DNA of 64,000 bases. Source: Chitinophagaceae bacterium. GTDB taxonomy: Bacteria > Bacteroidota > Bacteroidia > Chitinophagales > Chitinophagaceae. The notes beneath the pieces are model-generated. The model was not told where the DNA came from. It saw nothing but the letters and a program-made list of their open reading frames with translations, and made no database searches. The DNA lies in assembly GCA_016721725.1 (NCBI GenBank), contig JADKHN010000006.1, forward strand, positions 186,001-250,000, written 5' to 3'. Below, one piece after another: positions 25,710 through 34,701 of this stretch. Numbering within the stretch: position 1 is the first letter of the stretch; each line of letters begins with the position of its first letter. The position numbers were made by a program, and so were the translations under genes.

Positions 25710-26307
25710 AAGGATTCTTACATAAGGTTAAACCAATGAGTCCGTATTTCTTCCCGTCACGGATCACATAATTGGCCCTGATGGTGCCGTTGGACCACCA
25801 CATTTTCTGGCTCCCCTCCTCCCGGCCATCCACATAATGGAAATCCTTACTGAGCAGTCCGGAAGCATACCATTCCTGGAAACGGCCACTGTATTCATTA
25901 TTATACACTTCAAACCGGTAACGTTCTTTTCCATCAGGCCACCAACCCTGGTGCAGGCCTTCTTTTTTCCCATTGATGTAAAACCGGACCTCCCTGGGTT
26001 TATGCCCCGGGTACCACTGGTACTGAAAACCTTCTTCCACCCCATTGAAATAAGACTGGAGGATGGCTGTGTCGCCTTCCGGGTATAAGGCAAAGCGGAA
26101 ACCGGTAAAATACTTCCCTCCGTATAAAACGGTATCCTGGCTTTTAGTAAAAAGCGGATCTGAAGCGGGTTTGTAGACCGGGGGGACGGACTTGGCGATC
26201 TTGACTTCGGGTTCTTGAACCTTCACTTCCTGCTCTCTGCATGAAACAAGAACCATCCCGGATACCAGGCTGAACAGCAGAACACTGAAAATGCGATAAT
26301 GCATCAT
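25687..26307 (-). CDS. YwqK/MORN-repeat lipoprotein
   Basis: A lipoprotein of about 206 residues (lipobox L-V-S-C) with MORN-like repeats of the type Y-x-N-G-x-x-E-G, as in the YwqK antitoxin-like family: F-N-G-V-E-E-G-F, Y-I-N-G-K-K-E-G, W-x-x-G-x-x-R-Y. These repeats form beta hairpins in surface proteins; no toxin partner is seen and an antitoxin role is not implied. Start at the ATG at 26307 (26304 also possible); a TTG at 26316 is less likely. Likely co-transcribed with the YHYH and SCO genes. Confidence 0.75.
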   Translation of the reverse strand: MMHYRIFSVLLFSLVSGMVLVSCREQEVKVQEPEVKIAKSVPPVYKPASDPLFTKSQDTVLYGGKYFTGFRFALYPEGDTAILQSYFNGVEEGFQYQWYPGHKPREVRFYINGKKEGLHQGWWPDGKERYRFEVYNNEYSGRFQEWYASGLLSKDFHYVDGREEGSQKMWWSNGTIRANYVIRDGKKYGLIGLTLCKNPYDTIPSK

Positions 26308-26318
26308 GTAAATCAATA

Positions 26319-26347
26319 AACCGGTTGACCCAGGGGATCAACCGGTT
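26319..26347 (-). terminator. strong stem-loop after the YHYH gene
   Basis: A perfect 10-bp inverted repeat, AACCGGTTGA / TCAACCGGTT (26319-26328 with 26338-26347), with a 9-nt loop. It lies between the YHYH stop and the YwqK start. No real T-run follows, so it may reduce rather than end read-through. Confidence 0.5.
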
Positions 26348-26368
26348 GTTATGGTAATTCAACCAGTC

Positions 26369-27768
26369 TTATTGTGTAACCGTACCCGGATTTCCGTAGA
26401 AACCATTCCCATTCAGGTAGGGCGCGGCCGTTGTGAAATGATAATGATAGATGCCCGACGGGTAATCGACCGTGGCATGCGTATGTCCATGGTAAACATC
26501 CAGTCCGGTTGGATCTGAGCCATTCTCTTCCTTGGTCCCGTATACGGGGAAGCCGTCCATGAGGAAACCCATCAGGGATGAGGGTGTTGCCTTCACCGTG
26601 GTCAGGTATTTCGGTTCTACGTGATAGTGATACATGCCCGTTTGCTGCGGATGTCCCCAGTATTGATCGAAACTGGCGATCTCTCCAGTCAAAGGAGAAC
26701 CTCCTGCTGCATATTGGTTGAATAAAGGTATCCCGTTGATGGCTACACCGATGACTCCCATTGGTGTAGCGGGATGTGTCGCCGATACCGTTGGATTGAC
26801 CGGTATCTTCAGGGTGATATTCTGCGTGGCAATGGAATTGGGATTCTTGACAAAGGTGACGCCGCTGAATGTGGTGCCGCTGAATGCTTCATATAAAGGA
26901 TTCCCTACCGGATAATAAACACTTTTATGGTCCGGCAACGCATTGAACTTGATCGTCACCCAGGTCCCGTCGAAAGTAATACTGGTGGCTCCGTAGATCT
27001 TGTTATATACAGCCGGAAGTGTTGGCACCCCGCTGACAACCGTTACCGATAAATTACAGGATTGTCCCCCGAAACTGATGGCGAAACTGGCTGTTCCTGC
27101 AGCATTGGGTATGCCGGAAACCGCATACGTGAGGTTCCCGTTACCCCCGGTCAGTGTACCCGGCTGAAGTGTTGCGGTAAGGCCGGTCACCCCGGTTGAT
27201 GGGATGGCGGCGCCCGCAGGATAGGCCACACCGTTACCTCCGGCGTAAGGCACGGTGGCGGTACCGGAATAGACCGTTCCAGCGTTGGGAGTTGACGAGA
27301 AGGAACCGCTGCCACAGGCTAAAGCGCTGATGGCTGGCGACGTGGGTCCGGGAGTCGGGTTCACCGTCAGGCTGATCGTACAGGCTTTGCCCAGGATGCC
27401 AATGGCAAAGGAAGCGATCCCGCTGGTGGCAGGTGTACCTGAAACGGTAAACGATAAATTACCAGCTCCGTTAGCCAGGGTGCCGGATTGAAGCGTCGCC
27501 GTCAATCCGTTAACTCCCGTTGAACTTACTGCCGCTCCGGCCGAATATGTCAGCGCATTACCGCCGGTATAGGGAACCGTTGCAGTTCCGGAATAGGCGA
27601 CATTTACCGTTGAAGCTGCCGAAAAGGAAGCGCTGCCACATTCCAGTGTGGTGATGGAGGCCACGGTTGGCGTGCAACAGAGCGGATCATCGGTTGCCTT
27701 TTTACAGGAAGCACCGGCGGTCAGGATCAAAATGGGTAAAAAAGTCCTTTGAATTTCTGAATGATCAT
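26369..27768 (-). CDS. YHYH domain lipoprotein with tandem Ig-like repeats (N-terminal frameshift)
   Basis: A secreted protein of about 466 residues. The C-terminal half carries the motif that names the YHYH family, near its end (G-I-Y-H-Y-H-F), together with Y-H-Y-H-V-E-P and Y-H-G-H-T-H: many His suited to metal binding. The N-terminal half has two copies of an approximately 90-residue domain rich in Gly/Thr/Ala, each around S-G-T-A-T-V-P-Y-x-G-G-N. As read, the frame opens only at 27730. One missing T in the run at 27738-27743 restores a start at 27768 and a clean lipoprotein signal (L-F-L-P-I-L-I-L-T-A-G-A-S-C). Confidence 0.8.
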
Positions 27769-27819
27769 AAGTTGGGTTTAATGTTAGATGCTGATTATCG
27801 GAAGAAACTTCGGTCCCTA

Positions 27820-28376
27820 TTATTCTCCCGGCGGTGGCGGTGGGTGATTGCCATTCCCGGGATGCAAGCCTCCCGGTCCATCCTGTCGTGGTGGCGGAGG
27901 CCCCTGTTGTCTTTGCGGCGCCATCTGGCGAAGCACATCATGGATGATCTGATCGAATTTTACTTGTTGTTCCGGGTTACAGACCTTCCTCAATTTTGAA
28001 AAATGAGTATAGGTCACCCTGTTAAGTCTTTCTTCCAGCAGACCGATGCGGTGATTGGCGGCAGATACGACCGAATCATCCGTATTCCCTTTCAAGAGTT
28101 CAAAGAACGCGTCCTTGGCATTTCGGATACTGTCCCGAATCGGACGAACCTGGGCACGATGTTCATCCCTCAATACCCGGTAATTCTCCTTTTGTGCCGA
28201 ATCCAGTTTTAATTCCCTTGACAGAAATTCAAATACATCTTCATTCAATGGCGGCGCCATCGCATGTTTCCGCCTGGCCGGTTATTGGTCCACAATAAGG
28301 TCAGTGTGACAATATTTGCGGTCACTAAGACCAGGGTGATGATAAAAGGCCAGCGGCTATTAGTAAAGTTTTTCAA
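27820..28376 (-). CDS. Spy/CpxP-like membrane-anchored periplasmic protein (frameshifted)
   Basis: A C-terminal helical domain of 146 residues with the pattern of Spy/CpxP or heavy-metal-sensor proteins: L-x-L-D-S-A-Q-K-E-N-Y-R-x-L-R-D-E-H and a second helix pair, ending in a Pro/Gly/His-rich tail. An N-terminal membrane anchor (P-F-I-I-T-L-V-L-V-T-A-N-I-V) is encoded upstream in another frame; one missing base in the T-run at 28267-28269 (plus) joins them. The reconstructed start is a TTG at 28376. It lies directly behind the small membrane protein of the sigma-factor cluster. Confidence 0.7.
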
Positions 28377-28387
28377 GTGCCTTGTAT

Positions 28388-28711
28388 TTATTCGTAAAGG
28401 GATTCAGATTCCAGTTGATAGGCCCTGGCAAAAGATTCAATGGTTGCCGGTTTTTCATTGACCTGGACCGACCGTTTATCTTGTTGCCTGTTCCCGATCA
28501 GTAAAAAGCAGGTATTGACGACAAAGAAAAGGGCCAATACCGCTGTGGCAAAAGCGGGTCTGAAGATCAACGAAGGCCTTTTAACGGATTCCGTTTCCCG
28601 TTGCATCCTGCCGAGTAAGCGGGTATAGAAAAAAGCCGGAGCCTCAGCCCGTTGAATACCGGATAAACTGTTCAGGATCCGGTCCTCGCTCGATGTCAGT
28701 TCATTTTCCAT
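28388..28711 (-). CDS. small single-pass membrane protein, probable anti-sigma partner
   Basis: A 107-residue protein. The N-terminus is cytoplasmic (M-E-N-E-L-T-S-S-E-D-R-I-L-N-S-L), followed by one transmembrane helix (about residues 52-73, A-F-A-T-A-V-L-A-L-F-F-V-V) and a short periplasmic tail. It is encoded immediately downstream of an ECF sigma factor, the usual place for an anti-sigma factor, though no known anti-sigma domain is evident. Start at 28711 is preferred over 28723. Confidence 0.6.
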   Translation of the reverse strand: MENELTSSEDRILNSLSGIQRAEAPAFFYTRLLGRMQRETESVKRPSLIFRPAFATAVLALFFVVNTCFLLIGNRQQDKRSVQVNEKPATIESFARAYQLESESLYE

Positions 28712-28763
28712 GAATAGAATCAATCTGTTTAAGATTAGATGTCCTTTTCTGCCAAAACCTTCG

Positions 28764-29326
28764 TTATGCAGGAAGATTTTTGATCTTCTTCCGCAGATTC
28801 TGTTTCGCCCGTTGCAAAAGAGAGTCCACGGCCGATTCGCTGGTTTGTAAAATTCCGGCGATCTCCCGGTAACTCAGTTCTTCCAAATGGTTTAATAAAA
28901 AAGCAATACGCTGGTTATCAGGGAGTTCATTGATCAGTTGGAACAACCTGGCCGCATCGGTCTTTTGTTCCATTTTCACCCCGGGATGGTGGAAATCTAC
29001 GGGCTCATAAACAGGTTGGTTATCAGTCCCGAATAACTGGCTGATGAATCCCGAACTTTTTTTCCGGGACCGGCCCCGGAGATGATCCAGTGATTTGGTT
29101 ACGGCGATCCGGTAGATCCAGGTGGATAAAAGACTGTCTCCTTTAAACTGGTGGATGGAACGATAAACCTGTATGAAAACTTCCTGGGCGATGTCTTCCG
29201 CATCGGTGGGATTTTGAAGCAAGCCGAGGGCTGTATTGTATATACGGTCCTGGTACCGTGTAACCAGTTCCCGGAAGGCAGATTCACTGCCTTCCCGCAT
29301 TGCCCGATCATTTCAGCTTCTGTCAA
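28764..29326 (-). CDS. ECF-type RNA polymerase sigma factor (N-terminal frameshift)
   Basis: A sigma-70 family ECF factor of about 187 residues: region 2 with F-R-E-L-V-T-R-Y-Q-D-R-I-Y-N, D-A-E-D-I-A-Q-E-V-F and regions 2.3/2.4 (W-I-Y-R-I-A); then region 4 with L-P-D-N-Q-R-I-A-F, L-S-Y-R-E-I-A and S-V-D-S-L-L-Q-R-A. The frame as read opens at 29300. A missing C/G around 29296-29298 joins it to the standard N-terminus T-E-A-E-M-I-x-Q-C, starting at a TTG at 29326. It heads the cluster with the Spy-like, YHYH, YwqK and SCO genes and probably controls it. Confidence 0.85.
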
Positions 29327-29365
29327 TGTTTTGATTACGGTAAGACTGATTGGAAGGTTAAACGT

Positions 29366-30440
29366 TTAATACCGTTTATTGTTGGATGACTTTTCCAAAT
29401 CCGGTGATAAAGCTGATAACGGAATCCCTAAAATCGGTTTCTCCCCGAATAGTAACCGGTGCTCGATCGGCAAGGCATAGACCGGCAGTCCTTTTAGCTC
29501 AGATTCAAATTTCTGCAAACGGACGGCGTCTTTTTCGGTAGTGATGATGATCTTTTTTTCGCCCTTCAGTTTTCAAACTGCTTTTTGATCTCCCGGAGGT
29601 CATCACTATTATAGATATGGTGGTCCGGGAAGCGAAGCATGTCATATGAAAGCGCTTTCGCATTCAGGTAATCTTTCAGTGGCCTGGGATTGGCAATGCC
29701 GCAGATGAGCAATACCGTCATCTTATCCTCCAGTTCGGTCTTTTCATTGGTATAAACATGAACGGGTGTACCATAAACGATCCGGGAGAAATACAGTTTT
29801 TGGTTCTCTGCTGGTGCGATCTCCCCGGGTGATGGATTCTTTTTCCAATTGGGTAAGATCCTCACTGCATTTGGTCACGATGATGATCTGGGCCCTTTTG
29901 CTGCTCGAACGGATGTCCCGGAGATCACCGGCGGGCAACATGAGGTCCCGGGTATAGAGGTTTTTTTGTTCGGTCAGCAAAATGTTCAACCCGGCCCTGA
30001 TGGTCCTGTGCTGAAACGCGTCATCCAGGATGATCAGGTCCAGACCGGGCCTGGCGTGAAGCAACTGAGGTATGGCCACCAGACGTTCTTCACCAACGGC
30101 AACGGTCACTTCCGGGAATTTCCGGTGAAACTGCATCGGCTCATCCCCTATTTCCAGCGCAGTGGTGTTCTCATCGGCGATGGCGAAGCCAGTGGTCTTT
30201 CTTTTATAACCCCTGCTCAGTGTGGCGATGGTATATTCGTCCTTCAGCAGCCGCAGCAGGTATTCAACCATGGGTGTCTTGCCGGTTCCGCCTGCCGCGA
30301 GATTCCCTACGCAGATGACGGGAAAATTGAATTCTGCGCTGCGAAACAGGTTACGGTCGAATAATTTATTGCGTACCCACACGGCCGCTCCGTAGACCAG
30401 GGAAAAAGGCAACAACAGGTATCTGAAACTTTTGAGCAAT
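29366..30440 (-). pseudogene. lpxK: tetraacyldisaccharide 4'-kinase LpxK, split by frameshifts
   Basis: LpxK phosphorylates lipid A disaccharide at the inner membrane. The first part (30440 to about 29840) has an N-terminal membrane segment, Walker A N-L-A-A-G-G-T-G-K-T-P and L-D-D-A-F-Q-H-R. The middle part continues in another frame (Y-G-T-P-V-H-V-Y; L-L-I-C-G-I-A-N-P). The C-terminal part, in a third frame, has the characteristic T-T-E-K-D-A-V-R-L and stops at 29366. Breaks lie near 29826-29845 and 29555-29575. Loss of lipid A synthesis is not expected in this group, so the breaks are probably sequence errors. A TTG at 30440 is the likely start. Confidence 0.85.
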
Positions 30441-30456
30441 GGCCAGTTTGTTTGAT

Positions 30457-31025
30457 TCAGGAGAAATGATAAGTTTGATCGGGTGTGATACAGCAATCCA
30501 GTTTAACGTCAAATGCATGGACATCATCGATCATTTCCACCGGGTCGAAATAACTAAACCCGATCTTGTAAACATCGTCCCGGCACTCTTTCAGGAACCG
30601 GTCGTAATACCCTTTGCCATAACCCACCCGGTATCCCGATCGGTCGAAGGCCAGCAAGGGAACAATGACGAGGTCGATCTCCTCCGGAAACATGTCAAGT
30701 CCGTCCACCGGCTCATCAATACCGAATTTATTCTTTACAAAGGTAGTGTTATCATCCACCACTACACAAGTCAGCTGATCGTTTTCCGACACAACCGGGT
30801 AGAACAACACCTGTTCCGGATTCTTGAAATAACAATAATCGGTGATGAGTTGCGGATCGAATTCCTGGTATTTGTCGATGGCGGCATAGGTCATGACCAG
30901 GGCCGGAATAGCCATCTCCAGTTGCTGGAAACGGATCAGCATCAGGTCATCCATCTTTTCTTGCTGGCTGACGCTGAGCCCCATTCTTTTTCCATATACA
31001 GACTGCGGATCTCTTTTTTCAGCAT
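30457..31025 (-). CDS. 5-formyltetrahydrofolate cyclo-ligase (N-terminal frameshift)
   Basis: A protein of about 190 residues that converts 5-formyl-THF to 5,10-methenyl-THF with ATP. Family features: L-V-I-V-P-L-L-A-F-D-R-S-G-Y-R-V-G-Y-G-K-G-Y-Y-D-R-F, and D-V-K-L-D near the end. The standard N-terminus (M-L-K-K-E-I-R-S-L-Y-M-E-K) begins at 31025 in another frame; one missing base in the T-run at 30987-30991 (plus) joins it. The frame as read would otherwise extend spuriously to 31227. Next downstream, 16 nt away, is lpxK. Confidence 0.85.
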
Positions 31026-31090
31026 GTAACCGATCGATTTTATACGAAAATAGTAAATGAAGGTTGAGTGGTGAAATGATAAAAACAGGA

Positions 31091-31630
31091 TCAGTTATTG
31101 ATGAAGATCGAAAAGATCGTAGTGCCATAATTGCGTTCTGTCTTATAATGAGGGAATTTCTTATAATCGTTCCGGGGAGTATGTTCCAGAACGAACCAGC
31201 CGCCGGATTCCAGTAAGCCCCGTTCAAACACCTTCAACGGGAGGTCATCGATATTGGCCAGCGCGTAAGGTGGTCCGGCAAAAATGAGGTCATATCGGCC
31301 GGCAGTGGTTTCCATGAATTTGAACACATCGGCTTTGACCAGCCTGATCTGTTCAAATTGTAGTTGTTCCGCCGTCTTTTTGATGAATTCAGCCATCTGG
31401 TTGTCTTTTTCCACGATCGTGATCTCCGGCGCACCCCTGCTCGCTAACTCATAACTGATACACCCGGTTCCGCCAAAAAGGTCAAGCACTTTCAGTGATT
31501 CAATGTCCAGGTTGTTTTGCAGGATGTTGAAAAGCCCTTCTTTGGCAATATCCGTGGTGGGCCTTGTATAAGGCATTTTTGCCGGAGGGTTTATCCTCCG
31601 TCCTCCATGGATCCCGCTGATTATACGCAT
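31091..31630 (-). CDS. rsmD: 16S rRNA (guanine-966-N2)-methyltransferase RsmD
   Basis: A 179-residue SAM-dependent methyltransferase modifying G966 of 16S rRNA. The N-terminus R-I-I-S-G-x-x-G-G-R, R-P-T-T-D-x-A-K-E-G-L-F-N, and SAM motif I V-L-D-L-F-G-G-T-G are typical. The catalytic motif, normally (D/N)-P-P-Y, reads A-G-P-P-Y here (codon gga where a GAC would give Asp). The start overlaps the stop of the DUF3822 gene by 10 nt, so the two are coupled. Confidence 0.9.
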   Translation of the reverse strand: MRIISGIHGGRRINPPAKMPYTRPTTDIAKEGLFNILQNNLDIESLKVLDLFGGTGCISYELASRGAPEITIVEKDNQMAEFIKKTAEQLQFEQIRLVKADVFKFMETTAGRYDLIFAGPPYALANIDDLPLKVFERGLLESGGWFVLEHTPRNDYKKFPHYKTERNYGTTIFSIFINN

Positions 31631-32468
31631 AGGGCCTCGGCGAAAAGGTGACTGAAAAAATGAGCAGGGTATTGTCGGATATCTTCCGTACAGGAAGCGC
31701 CCTCAGGCAGTGGCAGCCATTTCAGGTTCAGAAAATATTTAAACAGGGCCGTGTATAAATTGGAATCGGCATCGATCATGCCGGATAACAGGATCGTGGT
31801 TTCATCAGGCGGAAGACCGAAATTCCCTAACACATTCAATACATGATAAGCTGCTTCTTCCGGATCGTGAAAGGTGAAGTCACCCGAAAACAGCAGCTTT
31901 CCGTCCCTGCCCAGGGTCAGGGTGACGGTGTTTTGATAAAAAACGGCCAGCAGGCTGTTACCCGTTTTTTCCAGCAGTTCGGGTAACAGGGTAAACTGAT
32001 GAGTTTGAACCATCGAAAGGATATGTGGCGGTAAACCGGACAGGATCGTTTCCGGCACCCGGTAGACATTATGCCCGTTCAGGCGATAGGCGAAATCCTG
32101 CTGAACCCTGGAAGGAACCAGGTCGCCGTAAACGAGGTCCAGCATATCCGTTCTCAGTTCATCCCGGAAATATTCATGGGGTACCAGGATACTTTCTGGA
32201 AAAGACCAGACCAGGTTGGCCTTCATGAAAGCCGATCTCAACAGATCTTCCTTACCGATGATGTCCTTCAGGTTCTCCGCGATGCCTTCCGCATCAATAC
32301 CGGCTGGAAAGGGTATGATACCACGGTATTGAAACAACGGTCTTCCCCTGAAATGACAAATGAAAAGCCTTTGGGTCCGGCTTCGATCAGGATGCGGGAA
32401 ACGGCGGGATCGACGGAAGAAGATCGAATATGGAAGGATGGATTCACGGTCTGAGTTTGGGGAGGCAA
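31621..32468 (-). CDS. DUF3822 family protein (frameshifted near the N-terminus)
   Basis: A protein of about 280 residues of the DUF3822 family, an actin-like-fold family known mainly from Bacteroidota and usually next to rsmD, as here. The correct N-terminus (N-P-S-F-H-I-R-S-S-S-V-D, then L-I-E-A-G-P-K-G-F-S-F-V-I-S-G) lies in one frame from 32468 (TTG) or 32447 (GTG). The rest (R-P-L-F-Q-Y-R-G-I-I-P-F onward) lies in another; they join at about 32343-32352, in a GGGG-AA run. Function unknown. The upstream extension of the second frame to 32514 is spurious. Confidence 0.75.
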
Positions 32469-32475
32469 AATAAGA

Positions 32476-32483
32476 TAATTTTG
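32476..32483 (+). promoter_or_regulatory. -7 box just upstream of the MATE gene
   Basis: TAATTTTG fits TAnnTTTG and ends 8 nt before the ATG at 32492, again implying a very short or absent leader. Confidence 0.45.
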
Positions 32484-32491
32484 CTGACTTT

Positions 32492-33840
32492 ATGGAAAGT
32501 ACCGCTGATACCATTGATTTAAAAGTAAAGGTCAGTTACAAACAGATATTGACCATCGCTTTACCCATCACCATGGCCATCCTGATCCCCCAGATCAATA
32601 TGCTCACCAACAGCATTTTCCTGGGCGATCTCAGTACCGAGGCGTTGGGAAATGCGGGCATTACGGGGGTTTTCTACCTGATCTTCGCGGTAGCGGGCAC
32701 GGTCTCAATAATGCGCTTCAATCGGTTTTTCCAAGTACGCGGGCAGTGATAACAGCAGTGTATTCAAAGTGATCCTCGCACAGGGTATCCGGGTCAGTTT
32801 GCAATTCGCCCTGGCCGGAATTCTGATCACCTGGTTCATCGCTCCCTATATCCTCAAAGCGGTTGCCGACCCCGCGGCTTATCCACAGGAGATCAGTTTC
32901 TTAAAGATCCGTATCCTGGGCCTCCCCTTCCTCTATCTTTTCATGATGGGCAACGCCTTCCTCGTGGCTTCCCTCAACAGCCGGTACCTGATGATCGGTT
33001 TCTTTGTAGAGGCCGCCGTCAATATTTTGCTCGATTACCTCCTGATCAAAGGTCGATGGGGTCTGCCCGCGCTGGGTTTCAACGGAGCCGCGGTGGCCTC
33101 GGTGATCGCGGAATGCACTGGATTGCTGGTGGTCTGGGCCGTGCTCATCAAGACCGGTCTTAAAAAGGTATTCCCTCCTGCAACACCCGTTATGATAAAA
33201 AGATCAGCAAGGAGATCCTCAAAGTATCCGCGCCGCTGATGTTGCAATACGTCATCAGTGTCACTACCTGGCTGATCTTCTTCATCCCTGATCGAAAGCC
33301 TGCATGATGAGACCTCCAAGGCCATCAGCAATACCATGCGGAATGTATTCGGACTTACCGGGGTCTTTGTGTGGGCCTTCGCCAGTACGAGTAATGTGAT
33401 GGTGAGTAACCTGATGGGTCAGGGAAAACCGGAAAAGGTACTGGAAGCGATCACCAAGGTGATGTTGCTGAGCATTGGGTTCTGCCTGTTGATGTGCGGA
33501 CTGGTGAATATCTTCCCGGGCGCCTTTTTTGGCTTATTCGGACAGGGCGACGAATTCGTTCAACAGGGCATTCCGGTCCTCCGGATGGTCACCCTTGGAC
33601 TGCTCGTCATGAGCGTGGCCAACATCTGGCTTAACGGCGTCACCGGTACGGGACGAACGAAAGTGAATCTGTTCATCGAAGTGATCGCCATATCGGTCTA
33701 CCTTTTTATATACCTGGTATTTCACCAAGGTCAATTATATCTCCACTGCCATGGCCTGGAGCAATGAACTCGTGTATTGGTTCACGATCTTCCTCATCTC
33801 ATTCATCTACCTCCGCTCAGGCCGCTGGAAAACGAAATAA
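32492..33840 (+). pseudogene. MATE family efflux transporter, split by frameshifts
   Basis: A MATE-type (MOP superfamily) exporter of about 450 residues with some 12 membrane helices, readable in pieces. The N-terminus begins L-P-I-T-M-A-I-L-I-P-Q-I-N; the middle contains G-H-G-L-N-N-A-L-Q-S and G-A-A-V-A-S-V-I-A-E; the later part has S-N-V-M-V-S-N-L-M-G-Q-G and ends at 33840. Breaks: missing C at 32698, missing C at 33173-33175, missing C at 33286-33288, and a change in the T5 run at 33703-33707 (one T too many or two missing). Each repair gives continuous membrane-protein sequence. Substrate unknown. Confidence 0.82.
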
Positions 33841-33874
33841 AACAGGCGAAAGCATCCATCTGCCGTCGCCTGTT
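33841..33874. terminator. bidirectional stem-loop between convergent genes
   Basis: AACAGGCGA / TCGCCTGTT (33841-33849 with 33866-33874), a 9-bp stem directly after the MATE stop and before the end of the outer-membrane-protein gene. The T-tail is short on both strands. Confidence 0.55.
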
Positions 33875-33889
33875 TGATCAATACACCGG

Positions 33890-34529
33890 TCAGTTATCGT
33901 TACTGCGCCAAAGCCGGAAGAACTTATAATTGAAACTCAGGGTAACGAGAAAATGGCCATCGGGTGTGGAGTTGTTTTTCTTTTCAATGACCACATCGCC
34001 TTTATCGATCGTTGTTTCAATGTCCTTTCCGAAATGAAGCATGTATTGTGCAGACAGGGAACAATCCAACCGGCTGGTGATATTCACATGGGTACCCAGG
34101 CCCGCCTGAGTTGCCATGCTCCACCGGTCGGCATAATTCTTTTATTCGCCTGTTCAGCCACCCGGCTGTAATCAAAGCAATGGCCGGCGATGAGGTAAGG
34201 CTGAATGATGCGCGGCAGTTCGGGATGCCTGGTGGGGTAATACATGGCTGACCACCCAAAATGATAATCGTTACGAAAACTGAGTGTTCCGTTCTTTGAA
34301 GTGATGTAGTCGAAATACCATTCAGTACCCAGTTTTTTCAGCACCTGGATCCGGTATTGTCCGCCAATACCCACCCCATTGCGTTGTCATCATTGAAGAA
34401 ACTGGCGGTGTTCCGGGTTCCCAGGCTGAACATGCCGGGGGTGAGATAAGTGGAGGATCTCTCCTCCTGGGCTTGCAAGTACATGGTGGGCAACAGGCAT
34501 GCTGTCGCAGCGATCACATAGATTTTCAT
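33890..34529 (-). pseudogene. outer-membrane beta-barrel-like protein, split by frameshifts
   Basis: A protein of about 213 residues with a signal peptide (cleavage after L-Q-A-Q) followed by alternating strands with aromatic girdles (Q-Y-R-I-Q-V-L, W-Y-F-D-Y-I, F-R-N-D-Y-H-F-G-W-S-A) and a C-terminal F-N-Y-K-F-F. This pattern fits a small outer-membrane barrel. Breaks: one missing C at 34374-34377 and one missing T at 34140-34143 (plus strand); both repairs give continuous sequence. Ligand and function unknown. Three frames would otherwise be read as separate short proteins. Confidence 0.65.
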
Positions 34530-34659
34530 GTTGTCGTTGGTTTACGTGTTTGAAAAAATAAATAGAGTGCTGTGACTATGCTATGCGGATATAAAACAGG
34601 GATTTACGGGAACTATTGTTCCGGAACCGTTAAGGTTTTACAAAACGAAGTTTTGGGAT

Positions 34660-34692
34660 AGACTACCGTAGTCTTAAAGACTACGGTAGTCT
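34660..34692. repeat. nested palindrome: four arms of AGACTAC/GTAGTCT
   Basis: AGACTACCGTAGTCT (34660-34674), TAA, AGACTACGGTAGTCT (34678-34692). The two 15-mers are perfect reverse complements of each other, and each is itself a 7-bp palindrome around a single central base. It lies 10 nt beyond the stop of the M1 peptidase gene. No T-run follows on either strand. Confidence 0.8.
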
Positions 34693-34701
34693 AAGTTCAT
34701 A

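Noticed and set aside
30987..31227. N-terminal extension of the 5-formyl-THF cyclo-ligase frame to 31227
   Set aside because: It overlaps rsmD and does not resemble the family; the true N-terminus starts at 31025 in the neighbouring frame.
29326..33840. Genuine pseudogenisation of lpxK, cyclo-ligase, sigma factor and MATE
   Set aside because: Each is repaired by one-base changes in short runs and several are expected to be essential; sequence error is the simpler reading.
34660..34692. Rho-independent terminator of the M1 peptidase gene
   Set aside because: Stem is perfect but no T-run follows on either strand; kept as a repeat or possible binding site.
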